Assembly (NCBI GenBank): GCA_001801995.1
Contig: MGZB01000001.1
Span: 313,289 to 377,288 of the forward strand
Length of the DNA: 64,000 nt
From: Gammaproteobacteria bacterium RIFOXYD12_FULL_61_37
Lineage (GTDB): Bacteria > Pseudomonadota > Gammaproteobacteria > Chromatiales > Chromatiaceae
Reading direction: 5' to 3'
The notes under the pieces are model-generated. The model saw nothing but the letters and a program-made list of their open reading frames with translations. It was not told the origin of the DNA and did no database searches. Position numbers and translations under genes: made by a program. Below are positions 33,634 through 42,126 of this stretch, one piece after another (the stretch's first letter is position 1; each line of letters starts with the position of its first letter).

Positions 33634-34304
33634 GCTTTTTCCCCGGCCGGGCTACCTTCGCCTTCCTTTGGCCCCCGGTAATCCTTAGGCGCCTCGTATT
33701 GCAGCATCTCCTTCCCCTCGGCATCGAGCAGGATGCTTAAGCCACGGTCGGGATAGAACCAGCTAACACTCGACTCGCTGTTACGCCGCCAGGCACGGGG
33801 TTCCCCAAACCGGGCGCGGAAGAAGTCGGCATCCAGTTGGCCGTAGGCTGGAATATATGTCAGGCCACTGATCCGGCGCTGGCTCTGTATGGACTTATCC
33901 TCCTCCGCCAGCAGCAGCCGCTGATCGCCGCTTGGCCCGCTGTCACGGCCCATGGCGCGCCCTGCCAGAGCGGACAACTCGGCCGGGTCAGCCGTCAGCG
34001 TGAGAATGACCTTGGCTGAAAAGGGACCCGTCTTGACGCTATCGAAATAGGCCTCCAGCGACATGGCGCCTTCCTTGTTCACAAAAAGGGCGATGCCCTC
34101 CGGCCTACCGTAACGTTCGATCACGTCCGCCAGGGTCGACTTGCCGATGTGGACCCCCAACGCCTTCGAAGTACCGTCCTCGAATGTTTCGATCTGCCAG
34201 GGCATATCGGTCAACCGGGCCGGTTGTTCCGGTTTGGGCGCCAGAAACCAGGCGGCTACCAGCAGCAGGCCGATCCCGGACATAATCGTCAAAAATTTCT
34301 TCAT
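33627..34304 (-). CDS. Conserved hypothetical membrane-anchored or periplasmic protein
   Basis: This 225-residue protein has an uncleaved-type N-terminal hydrophobic helix (about 6-22, ending WFLAPKP) followed by a soluble domain. There is no lipobox cysteine and no recognised motif. Segments such as LGVHIGKSTLADVIERYGRPEG and RFGEPRAWRR suggest two SmpA/OmlA-like small repeats, but this is only an impression. The tail is low complexity, rich in Gly/Glu/Lys. It is in line with the YcgL-domain gene upstream. Confidence 0.65.
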   Translation of the reverse strand: MKKFLTIMSGIGLLLVAAWFLAPKPEQPARLTDMPWQIETFEDGTSKALGVHIGKSTLADVIERYGRPEGIALFVNKEGAMSLEAYFDSVKTGPFSAKVILTLTADPAELSALAGRAMGRDSGPSGDQRLLLAEEDKSIQSQRRISGLTYIPAYGQLDADFFRARFGEPRAWRRNSESSVSWFYPDRGLSILLDAEGKEMLQYEAPKDYRGPKEGEGSPAGEKAQ

Positions 34305-34367
34305 GCGCGGACCCTGCGCCCTTGGCGGTGAAATGAGGGAGCAGGGATTATACGGGAGCCCAGGGGA

Positions 34368-34646
34368 TCACGCCTCGGCGTCGTAGAGTTCAGCCTGGAT
34401 CTCCGGCGGCATTTGCAGGTAGAAGCCCTTTTCGGCAAGGCTCTCCAGAACCCGCCCTGCATCGGCCCTGGCCAGCTTCCGGGCCGGATGCAGCTCAAGC
34501 TCCATGACCAGTTCCGGACCGCCGAACCGGGCAAAAAAGGCCTCGGGCAGCCGGTCGAAGGCATCTTTTTCTCCCAGATAGAGATACATTTCCGCCTGCT
34601 TTGGGCTACGGTAGATCCAGCAGGTCGTGATGGCTGTGTCGCTCAA
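34368..34646 (-). CDS. YcgL-domain protein
   Basis: This 92-residue protein has the YcgL fold signature CWIYRSPKQAEMYLYL at the N-terminus and FYLQMPPE near the end. YcgL proteins are a small gammaproteobacterial family of unknown role, often linked to RNase D genes. The start is TTG at 34646, preceded by GGAGACAAC; the upstream in-frame extension has no homology and overlaps the divergent GTPase gene. YcgL is diagnostic for Gammaproteobacteria. Confidence 0.82.
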   Translation of the reverse strand: MSDTAITTCWIYRSPKQAEMYLYLGEKDAFDRLPEAFFARFGGPELVMELELHPARKLARADAGRVLESLAEKGFYLQMPPEIQAELYDAEA

Positions 34647-34700
34647 AGTTGTCTCCCAATTCAGTTTCCGCCGTGATTCTCGCCGGGTTAAAGTGTACCG

Positions 34701-36431
34701 ATGAACGCCGCCGCGATGGAAACCCTGCTGACTTTTGTTTCCCGTCTGCTTTCGATTCATGGGAAGTTGGATACGCAGGGCAATGAACGGCCGTCCTTAC
34801 TCCTGGCAGAGGGGCTCCTGCTTAAGCAGCGCTCGCGCCAGAGATCCAGGGAGCAACCGATCCAGGTTGCCATTATCGGCCCCACCCAGGTGGGCAAAAG
34901 CACCCTCGTCAATCTCTTGCTCGAAGGAAACTATGCGGGGGTAAGTGCCCTCGCCGGTTTCACCCGCCATGCCCAAGGCTTTTGCCCGGCGCCCCTGACG
35001 GAGACGATCATAAGGACAGCCGCCGCTTTGCTCCCCCGCCTGGAACGAATCGCGCCCGGCGGGCTTTCCCAGGACCGGCTCGACGCCTACTCACTCATTG
35101 AAGTGAGTACCCAGGCTTCCGCCACACAGCCATCGTCGATCCTGTGGGACTCCCCCGATTTCGACTCGGTAAGCTCGCGGGAATACCGCTTAACCGTCCC
35201 TTCCCTCTGTGCCCTGGCCGATCTCCTGGTTCTGGTCGTCAGTAGGGAAAAATACGCCGATAGAAGCCTGTGGGAAATGCTGCGCCTGATCGCTCCGGTC
35301 AATCCCCCCCTGCTGGTCGCGTTTAACAAAATCAGCAGCGAATCCTTTCCGCAACTGGTCTCCGCCCTGCGAACCAAATTCGAACTTGAGGGGATGCCCT
35401 GTCCGCCGATTTTCCCACTGCCCTACATTGCCGACGGCGAATGGGGAAACTTATCCGCTTGCGAAGGAGGGAGGCAGCTTCGGCGACGGGCAGGGGAAGC
35501 GGTGATTCGTGACAATCTCCTCATAAAACCCCTATTGGAGTTCCATTGGCCCCGATGGACATCCCCCCTGCGCCGGGAACACGAGGCTGCGCGTCAATGG
35601 GAATCTGCGGTGCGAGAGACGCTGATCGAGGCCGGAGATCACTTTGAGCGCGGTTATCTGCGCAATCCCGACTACCGCGAGACCCTTGAACTGGCCCTGG
35701 TCCAACTCCTCGAACTCTTGGAGATACCCGGCCTGGCCGCGCCCATGCAGCGGGCCAGACACATCCTGACTTGGCCGGCGCGCCAGATCGTTCTCTGGCT
35801 TCGGACGGTCTCAGACAGCAGTGCCACCGATGCATCCACTGAGACCCGTGTGCTGGAGGAGGGCATAGACCATCTCTTTCTCAAGCTCCAGCGCCTTGCC
35901 GGCGAGCGCTCCATCTCCGCCGCGCCGGAAGAGGGCCTTTGGTGGCAATCCCTGTGGGGACATCTGCATGAGCAGCAAAAGTTGCTGCAAGAGACTGGCC
36001 GGGGGTACATCAGGGAACATCAGGCCGCCTTCCAGCCCGAGATTGGGGCTGCCTCCCGGCGCCTTTTTCAACACCTTCAACAACACCCCGCCCTGCTTAA
36101 CAGCCTTCGCGCCGTGCGGGTGACTGCGGACGTGGCGGCCGTGATACTGGCCCTCAAGAGTGGGGGGATTGGCCTCCATGACATTTTCCTCACCCCCGCC
36201 ATGCTCACCTTTTCCTCCGTGCTGACCGAAGGCGCAGCCGGTCAATTCATGCGTGGGATTGAGAAAGAGCTGAAGCTGGCCCAGGCCACTTCGGTTCAAA
36301 CCCATCTCTTGCAACCTTTTGCCCTTCTCTTGGATGGCCTGCCCCAGCGGATGCCGGGCACGGGCCTCTTCGGTATCACACCGGAGGAACTGGAGCTGGC
36401 CGAGACCGCCCTGAAGGAGTTACCGACCTGA
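34701..36431 (+). CDS. Large P-loop GTPase, first of a pair
   Basis: This 576-residue protein has a GTPase domain at about 50-260: P-loop GPTQVGKST (60-68), G3-like WDSPDFDS (Asp replaces the usual Gly of DxxG), and G4-like FNKISS (Ser replaces Asp of NKxD). The remainder is mostly alpha-helical with a hydrophobic segment in VTADVAAVILALKSGGIGLHDI, suggesting a dynamin-like or membrane-associated role. Family name not recognised. The stop shares bases with the start of the next GTPase, so the two are made together. Confidence 0.75.
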   Translation: MNAAAMETLLTFVSRLLSIHGKLDTQGNERPSLLLAEGLLLKQRSRQRSREQPIQVAIIGPTQVGKSTLVNLLLEGNYAGVSALAGFTRHAQGFCPAPLTETIIRTAAALLPRLERIAPGGLSQDRLDAYSLIEVSTQASATQPSSILWDSPDFDSVSSREYRLTVPSLCALADLLVLVVSREKYADRSLWEMLRLIAPVNPPLLVAFNKISSESFPQLVSALRTKFELEGMPCPPIFPLPYIADGEWGNLSACEGGRQLRRRAGEAVIRDNLLIKPLLEFHWPRWTSPLRREHEAARQWESAVRETLIEAGDHFERGYLRNPDYRETLELALVQLLELLEIPGLAAPMQRARHILTWPARQIVLWLRTVSDSSATDASTETRVLEEGIDHLFLKLQRLAGERSISAAPEEGLWWQSLWGHLHEQQKLLQETGRGYIREHQAAFQPEIGAASRRLFQHLQQHPALLNSLRAVRVTADVAAVILALKSGGIGLHDIFLTPAMLTFSSVLTEGAAGQFMRGIEKELKLAQATSVQTHLLQPFALLLDGLPQRMPGTGLFGITPEELELAETALKELPT

Positions 36432-38014
36432 TGGATTTTATTGACCTTTATCGGGCGATCCAGGATTGGGCTCATGACGCACAACGGAGCGGCTGGCTTG
36501 AATGCAATGACTTGAAGGGGTTGGAGGAGATCGAGCAGCAGCAGGCAGCCGCCTTGTTTGAAGACCAGAGGCATCGACCCCTCATCGTCGGACTGTTCGG
36601 CGGAACCGGTGTCGGCAAAAGCAGTTTGCTGAACCGGCTGGCCGGGGAACCCATCGCCCGCGCCGGCATCGAACGTCCTACCTCCCACGAGGTAACCTTC
36701 TATCTGCACAAGGATTTCAGGCTGGGCCTGCTACCCCCCGAGCTTCCCATGGAACAGACCAGGCTCGCCTATCACAACAAACCCGAACGCCGTTTGCTGG
36801 CCTGGCTCGATATGCCCGACATGGACAGTACCGAGACCCGCAACCGGGATCTGGTGGAGGAATGGCTGCCCTACTTGGACTGGATCGTTTATGTGGTCAG
36901 CCCTGAACGCTATCACGACGATATCGGCTGGCGTTTTCTCCAACAACGCGCCCGGCGGCATGCCTGGCTCTTCGTCATGAATCAGTGGGACCGGGGAAAG
37001 CCCGAACAACTGGAGGATTTCCGCCGCAGGCTGACGGCCGAGGGCTTCGCCGCCCCCCACGTTCTGCGAACCTCCTGTTCGGACACCGGGGTACGCGATG
37101 ATTTCGACCGGCTGGAGGGGGTCCTCAACCAAGCCATCCAGGACCATGGTCTTGCCCTGTTGCAGCAATTGGGTCTCCAGTCCCGCCTAGTCGAGCTTGA
37201 AAAGCTGGCGGGGCTTCTCGCGGCGCGGCTGGGCGATCCCTTGGCCTGGAAAGCTGCGCAAGATCATTGGAATGACGCCTTCTCTCCAAGGCTGGCACTG
37301 TTCCGAAAGCAGCTTGATGAAAGGGCCATCCGGCTAGCGGCGTCCTTTCGCGATCGTAAGATAGGAGACGAATCGCTTTCCGGCCTCCTGCCGGGACTGG
37401 CCGAGGCCTTCTGGACCGAAAGAGAGTCGGCCATGGTGGAGCAATGGAACGACCTCCTCCTGGATGGACTCCGGTCTCGATCCCTGCCGGCAAAGCCCCT
37501 TCAGCGCCTCACTCGGGCGAACGGGCCGACGGCTGGGAACTCCTTCCGGCAGACCTTGGAAGGCTCCCTGAACGATTCCCTGGCTCATCCTGGCCACTGG
37601 CTGCAACGGGGCCTTTACTATTCGGCCGGCCTATTGGAATGGCTGCTCCCTCTCACGATCACTGCCTGGGCTGGCCGGCATCTCGCCGCTGTCTATTGGC
37701 TCGCCCTTGATGGGAGAGCCTCTTTTCTGGGATTGGATTTTGCCGTCCACAGTATTTTGCTGATCGCCTTGGCTTGGATGGCACCCTGGCTTCTCCATCG
37801 CCGCTTAAAGCCCTCTCCCGGCGTCGTTATCAAGCGTGGCCTGCGGGAGGGGGTCCGCAGGGGTTGCGGGCAAATGGCCGGTATCTTTGAAGCGCCCTGG
37901 ACTCAGGTTGCGGAGGAGAGGGACGGGCTGTTTGATAGGCTGCAGAGAATCGTCCAACGGATTCCCCGGTCAGCCGATGGAGGGCGGATTAGTGTGACGC
38001 CGTTCACAACTTGA
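36431..38014 (+). CDS. Large P-loop GTPase with C-terminal membrane helices, second of a pair
   Basis: This 527-residue protein has P-loop GGTGVGKSS (57-65), G3-like LDMPDMDST and G4 NQWD. Middle helices are followed by two hydrophobic stretches (about 395-445, including WLLPLTITAWAG and SILLIALAWMAPWLL), so it is probably an inner-membrane protein. The shared DxPDxDS signature with the preceding gene implies ancient duplication. No neighbour explains the function; roles in membrane remodelling or stress are guesses. Confidence 0.75.
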   Translation: MDFIDLYRAIQDWAHDAQRSGWLECNDLKGLEEIEQQQAAALFEDQRHRPLIVGLFGGTGVGKSSLLNRLAGEPIARAGIERPTSHEVTFYLHKDFRLGLLPPELPMEQTRLAYHNKPERRLLAWLDMPDMDSTETRNRDLVEEWLPYLDWIVYVVSPERYHDDIGWRFLQQRARRHAWLFVMNQWDRGKPEQLEDFRRRLTAEGFAAPHVLRTSCSDTGVRDDFDRLEGVLNQAIQDHGLALLQQLGLQSRLVELEKLAGLLAARLGDPLAWKAAQDHWNDAFSPRLALFRKQLDERAIRLAASFRDRKIGDESLSGLLPGLAEAFWTERESAMVEQWNDLLLDGLRSRSLPAKPLQRLTRANGPTAGNSFRQTLEGSLNDSLAHPGHWLQRGLYYSAGLLEWLLPLTITAWAGRHLAAVYWLALDGRASFLGLDFAVHSILLIALAWMAPWLLHRRLKPSPGVVIKRGLREGVRRGCGQMAGIFEAPWTQVAEERDGLFDRLQRIVQRIPRSADGGRISVTPFTT

Positions 38015-38113
38015 TCCCGTCCCCCTTGAACTTGGCCCAGCCAGACCTATTTCTTGAGTAAGAGAAGACAATGTTCCAAGCGCATCACGAATTGCCAACA
38101 TGAGGGGACTACC

Positions 38114-38320
38114 ATGAAAACCGTATTCGACATTTCAACAGGCAACCTCGTTGAAACTGGCCCGCAGGTGAGAGGGCAGCCACCAGTATTCTCGGCTTTC
38201 GCCGGGCTCAGGACCGGGCTTGAGGAGATCGTCATTGAACCTGCTCAGTATGGACCGCGGTTCATGCCGCCTGAGCTTGCTCGCGCCTCGATTGAGGTAT
38301 TCCTCGACCGGCAGCGCTAA
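38114..38320 (+). CDS. Small hypothetical protein
   Basis: This 68-residue protein has GAGGGGA spaced 7 bases from the ATG. No signal peptide or recognised domain is seen; the N-terminus MKTVFDISTGNLVETGPQ is followed by a PVFSAFAGLRTGLEE segment. It stands alone between the GTPase pair and ppa and is followed by a clear terminator, which supports real expression. Function unknown. Confidence 0.6.
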   Translation: MKTVFDISTGNLVETGPQVRGQPPVFSAFAGLRTGLEEIVIEPAQYGPRFMPPELARASIEVFLDRQR

Positions 38321-38361
38321 ATCCGTCTTGTAACCGCTACGGCATGGAGGTATCTTTCTTG

Positions 38362-38387
38362 AAGGTCGGTTACACCGGCCTTTTTCT
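38362..38387 (+). terminator. Rho-independent terminator
   Basis: AAGGTCGGT (38362-38370), loop TAC, ACCGGCCTT (38374-38382), followed by a T-rich run. The 9-bp stem has one G-T pair. It ends the small gene at 38114 before ppa. Confidence 0.85.
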
Positions 38388-38427
38388 TTTTCCCCCATCA
38401 ACCGCACCCTCTTCGGAGTCAAGCTGA

Positions 38428-38976
38428 ATGAACCTGGACAGAGTCAATTCCGGTCGCGACGTTCCCAACGAACTCAACGTCATCATCGAGATCCCTGCCC
38501 ACTCCGATCCGGTCAAGTACGAGGTGGACAAGCAGACTGGCGCCATGTTCGTCGATCGCTTTATGGGCACTGCCATGCATTACCCCTGCAACTACGGCTA
38601 TGTGCCTCACACCCTCTCGAAAGACGGTGACCCGGTCGATGTCCTGGTGGTCACCCCTGTGCCGTTGATCAGCGGCTCGGTCATCCGCTGCCGGCCGGTC
38701 GCCCTCCTGCGCATGACGGATGAGTCCGGTGACGATGCCAAGGTGCTGGCGGTTCCTGTCAGTAAAATCTGCTCCCAGTGGGACCACGTTCAGGGACCAG
38801 AGAATTTACCGAAGCAGCTCCTGAATCAGATCGCTCACTTCTTCGAGCATTATAAGGATCTGGACGAGGGCAAATGGGTCCGCGTCGGAGGCTGGGAAGA
38901 CGCCGGCGCCGCCAAGAGAGAGATTCTTGAAAGCGTACAGTTGTATAAGGATGCCCCCGAGCGGCCTAATTTCTGA
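38428..38976 (+). CDS. ppa: Inorganic pyrophosphatase (family I)
   Basis: This 182-residue soluble pyrophosphatase has the family signature DGDPVDVLV and the N-terminal [15 protein letters not shown] segment; the [13 protein letters not shown] stretch is also typical. It hydrolyses PPi to phosphate and drives biosynthesis. The ATG at 38428 follows GGAGTCAAGC. The next gene starts 2 bases after its stop. Confidence 0.96.
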   Translation: MNLDRVNSGRDVPNELNVIIEIPAHSDPVKYEVDKQTGAMFVDRFMGTAMHYPCNYGYVPHTLSKDGDPVDVLVVTPVPLISGSVIRCRPVALLRMTDESGDDAKVLAVPVSKICSQWDHVQGPENLPKQLLNQIAHFFEHYKDLDEGKWVRVGGWEDAGAAKREILESVQLYKDAPERPNF

Positions 38977-38978
38977 TT

Positions 38979-39527
38979 ATGAAAGTCTGCATCCTTTCCG
39001 ACAGTCATGATCATATCCCTCTGCTGGACGCGGCGGTTGCCGCCGCTAAAGAGGCGGGGGCCGAGGCTGTGCTGCATTGCGGTGACCTAGTGGCGCCCAG
39101 TACTTTGCGCTGTATAGAGAAATACGGGCTGCCGGTGCATATCATTCACGGCAACAACAGCGGCGATCTCTTTACCCTGGCCACCATGGCGAACCGGCCC
39201 GAGAGCGTCATCCAGTACCACGGCATGGATGCGGGCATTACGCTGAACAACAAACGCATATTTCTGGTGCATTACCCCCATTACGCACGGGCCATGGCAG
39301 CCACTGGGGATTGGGACCTGGTCTGTTTCGGCCATACCCACAAGACCAGCATCGAACAGATCACCAATGTCAACGGAGAGGCCACCATGCTGGTCAATCC
39401 CGGCACCATCGGTGGCGTCGGGCGGACACCGGCCACTTACATCCTCGGCGACCTGGAGGCCATGACCTTCGAGATCCGGGAGGTCTCCAAATTGTTGGAA
39501 CAGGGCTACAGTGAGTTGGCAGGATGA
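38979..39527 (+). CDS. YfcE/MJ0936-family metallophosphoesterase
   Basis: This 182-residue calcineurin-like phosphodiesterase has metal-binding motifs DSHDH (residues 6-10), HCGD, GNN, and FGHTHK. Family members hydrolyse phosphodiesters with Mn2+; the natural substrate is usually unknown. It lies between ppa and moaC with a 4-base overlap to moaC, but I see no functional link to molybdopterin synthesis. Confidence 0.88.
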   Translation: MKVCILSDSHDHIPLLDAAVAAAKEAGAEAVLHCGDLVAPSTLRCIEKYGLPVHIIHGNNSGDLFTLATMANRPESVIQYHGMDAGITLNNKRIFLVHYPHYARAMAATGDWDLVCFGHTHKTSIEQITNVNGEATMLVNPGTIGGVGRTPATYILGDLEAMTFEIREVSKLLEQGYSELAG

Positions 39528-40012
39528 ATACAGAACTCACCCATTTCGACGCCGAAGGGCAAGCCCACATGGTGGATGTGGGGGCCAAGTCCATTACCCA
39601 CCGCATCGCCGTCGCCGAGGGCCGCATACGCATGGAGCCCCGGACCTTGGAGATGATTGAACAGGGAGGGCACAAGAAGGGGGATGTCCTGGGAATCGCC
39701 CGCATCGCGGGCATAATGGCGGCAAAGAAAACCAGCGATTTGGTCCCCCTCTGCCATCCGCTGGCGCTGACGCGGATTGCGATAGATTTTTCCGTCGAGC
39801 CCTCCCTCCCCGGCGTGCGCTGCACAGCCAGGGTCGAGACCCAGGGACAGACCGGCGTCGAAATGGAAGCCATCAACACGGTACAGGTCTCCCTCCTGAC
39901 CATCTATGACATGTGCAAGGCCGTCGACCGCGCCATGACCATCGATCAGGTCCGCCTGCTGGAAAAAGCCGGGGGCAAATCAGGGCATTGGCGGCGCGCC
40001 TCTGGGCCATAG
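39524..40012 (+). CDS. moaC: Cyclic pyranopterin monophosphate synthase
   Basis: This 162-residue MoaC acts with MoaA to make cPMP, the first step of molybdenum cofactor synthesis. The conserved PLCHPLALT and [20 protein letters not shown] segments are present, with active-site residues in [16 protein letters not shown]. It overlaps the preceding gene by 4 bases (ATGA). The cofactor is required by the molybdoenzyme at 6708; the other moa genes are not in the window. Confidence 0.96.
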   Translation: MNTELTHFDAEGQAHMVDVGAKSITHRIAVAEGRIRMEPRTLEMIEQGGHKKGDVLGIARIAGIMAAKKTSDLVPLCHPLALTRIAIDFSVEPSLPGVRCTARVETQGQTGVEMEAINTVQVSLLTIYDMCKAVDRAMTIDQVRLLEKAGGKSGHWRRASGP

Positions 40013-40039
40013 ATACCCTCTCCAAAGGATAGGCTCCTA

Positions 40040-40651
40040 ATGAAAATCGCCATCATCAACGGCAGCCACCGGCCAAACTCCCAGAGCGCCAAGGTCGCCG
40101 GGTTTATGGCAGATTTGCTTATGACCAAGGGCCTTGCGGACCTTGTCTACCGTTTCGACCTCTCCGACAATCCCCTGCCCCTTTGGGATGAGGGGATCTG
40201 GCAGGGAGACCCTGCCTGGCAGGCCCGCCTGCAACCCATCTCCGGCGAACTGGCCTCCAGCGACGGCTTTGTCATCATCAGCCCCGAATGGCACGGCATG
40301 GTTCCCTCCGGTCTGAAGAACTTCTTTCTCATGTGGAGTAATCAGGAGTTGGCGCACAAACCGGCCTTAATCACAGCGGTTTCGGCGGGGGCGGGCGGGG
40401 CCTACCCCGTGGCCGAGCTACGCATGAGCAGCTATAAAAACAACCGCATCTGTTATATCCCTGAGCAACTGATCATCCGCAACGTGGAAAGGGTACTCAA
40501 CCCGGTGGGTATCAACGACCCCGAGGCCGACGTCTACTATCGCAGGCGGACGGAATACGCCTTGAGCCTGCTGGTTCGTTACGCGTCAGCCCTCGGTAAA
40601 ATGCGCAGCGAAGCCGGACAATTGAGTAATGAATTCAAAAACGGGATGTGA
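40040..40651 (+). CDS. NADPH-dependent FMN reductase-like flavoprotein
   Basis: This 203-residue flavodoxin-fold protein has the FMN phosphate loop [15 protein letters not shown] at the N-terminus and the [16 protein letters not shown] motif of the NADPH-dependent FMN reductase family. Family members reduce flavins, quinones or azo compounds; the substrate here cannot be assigned. A serine protease gene follows after 6 bases. Confidence 0.88.
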   Translation: MKIAIINGSHRPNSQSAKVAGFMADLLMTKGLADLVYRFDLSDNPLPLWDEGIWQGDPAWQARLQPISGELASSDGFVIISPEWHGMVPSGLKNFFLMWSNQELAHKPALITAVSAGAGGAYPVAELRMSSYKNNRICYIPEQLIIRNVERVLNPVGINDPEADVYYRRRTEYALSLLVRYASALGKMRSEAGQLSNEFKNGM

Positions 40652-40657
40652 TCGGGG

Positions 40658-41413
40658 ATGAGGCTGCAATGGACCCATGCGATCAAAGCCATTTTCATTA
40701 CGCAGTTGCTTTCACCTGGGCCTATCGCCGCCGAAAACAGGTTGGCGGGCATCAAGGGAGCCGACAATCGGATTTGGGTAAACGGCTCAATGCCGCCGTG
40801 GCGGGCTATCGGCCGCATCAACAAGGCGGGCGAGGGTTTCTGCACGGGCGTCTTGATCTCCCCCAATCAGGTCCTGACAGCCGCCCACTGCATCTGGAAC
40901 AAAAACACGGGGCAGCCCATTCCCGGCCAATATCTCAACTTCGCCGCCGGTTACCACAAGGAAACCTATCTGGCCAACCGCCGTATAAAAGCCATTCGCC
41001 ACGGGGCCAGCTTCAAGCTGCGGCCCGATATCAGCCTGCCCGACGTGGAGCAAGACTGGGCAATTCTAGAACTCGATGCCCCCATCACCACGCTTCCCCC
41101 CATTCCCCTGGCGCCCTTTTCCACGCAAGAGCTGGCCAAACGAGGCCGAGCCTCCTTCGTTACCCAAGCCGGTTTCAGCCAGGACCGTCCCTATATGCTC
41201 ACCGTTGATCACCGTTGCCAGATCAAAGGGATGCTCGAAGGACGAAACCTGATTGCTCATGACTGTGACGCCGTAAACGGTGACTCGGGTTCACCCCTGT
41301 TGATGGAAACCGAGCAGGGACTGCGCGTCATCGCCATTCACTCCTCCACCCTACAGCCAGAGACGGGTGAGCCCGTGGGGCTTGCTGTCCCTGCTGCCTC
41401 CGTTGAACGCTGA
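40658..41413 (+). CDS. Secreted trypsin-like serine protease
   Basis: This 251-residue chymotrypsin-fold protein has a signal peptide (about 1-25) and the catalytic triad: His in LTAAHC, Asp in QDWAIL and Ser in NGDSGSPL. Paired cysteines around the His and Ser loops support a periplasmic or secreted enzyme. No transmembrane tail or PDZ domain is present. Its substrate is unknown. It probably follows the flavoprotein in one transcript. Confidence 0.88.
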   Translation: MRLQWTHAIKAIFITQLLSPGPIAAENRLAGIKGADNRIWVNGSMPPWRAIGRINKAGEGFCTGVLISPNQVLTAAHCIWNKNTGQPIPGQYLNFAAGYHKETYLANRRIKAIRHGASFKLRPDISLPDVEQDWAILELDAPITTLPPIPLAPFSTQELAKRGRASFVTQAGFSQDRPYMLTVDHRCQIKGMLEGRNLIAHDCDAVNGDSGSPLLMETEQGLRVIAIHSSTLQPETGEPVGLAVPAASVER

Positions 41414-41553
41414 TTCCACCTAATGGAGGCTGATCTTGCCTCGGGGTATCGCTATCCGCCACTCCGCTTCTTGGTAATCGCTTTGTTGCGCTTCAGGGCT
41501 TTGTGATACCGTTCACGGAAATCGTAAGCGGATTTGACGACCTGGGGGCTAGC

Positions 41554-42126
41554 ATGCGTTTCTCAAATACCCTGTTCCTGAGCTTGCTTCTCCTCCTGGG
41601 ATCGGTTGGCGCGGTGCAGGCTTCGGTCAGCGTCCATATCGATCTCAGCACGCAGCAGATGCATGTAAATTCTTCCAGCGGCACTTATTCCTGGCCAGTA
41701 TCCACAGCCCGTAGCGGTTACTCCACTCCACGAGGCAGCTATGCGCCGTCGCTTCTGAAACGGATGCATTATTCGCGGAAGTACCATATGTCACCGATGC
41801 CCCATTCGATTTTTTTCCGGGGCGGCTACGCCATTCATGGCACTTACGAGACAGGCCGGCTCGGCCGACCGGCCTCGCACGGTTGCATCCGGCTCGCGCC
41901 CGGGAATGCCGCTGCGCTCTACCGCATGGTGCAGGCGGAAGGTGCGCGGATTTCGATTACTGGCACACCCCCCAAAGCCGTCAGACAGGCGAATGGCGGC
42001 AAGACCAATCGTACCGCCCATAAGTCCAAGCGCCAGGGGAAAATGAACCGGGCCGACACACTGATTTCTTCTTCACCGGCCAAGGCGAAGGGCCCATTTC
42101 AATTACTCAGCGCCCTGCTGTTCTGA
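41554..42126 (+). CDS. L,D-transpeptidase (YkuD domain)
   Basis: This 190-residue envelope protein has a signal peptide (1-24) and a YkuD catalytic domain with HGTYETGRLGRPASHGCIRL, where Cys in SHGCIR is the nucleophile. It should cross-link peptidoglycan or attach proteins to it. The basic C-terminal tail is low complexity. The ATG at 41554 begins the signal; an earlier in-frame ATG (41503) adds 17 unlikely residues. Its 3' end overlaps the convergent RND gene by 24 bases. Confidence 0.88.
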   Translation: MRFSNTLFLSLLLLLGSVGAVQASVSVHIDLSTQQMHVNSSSGTYSWPVSTARSGYSTPRGSYAPSLLKRMHYSRKYHMSPMPHSIFFRGGYAIHGTYETGRLGRPASHGCIRLAPGNAAALYRMVQAEGARISITGTPPKAVRQANGGKTNRTAHKSKRQGKMNRADTLISSSPAKAKGPFQLLSALLF

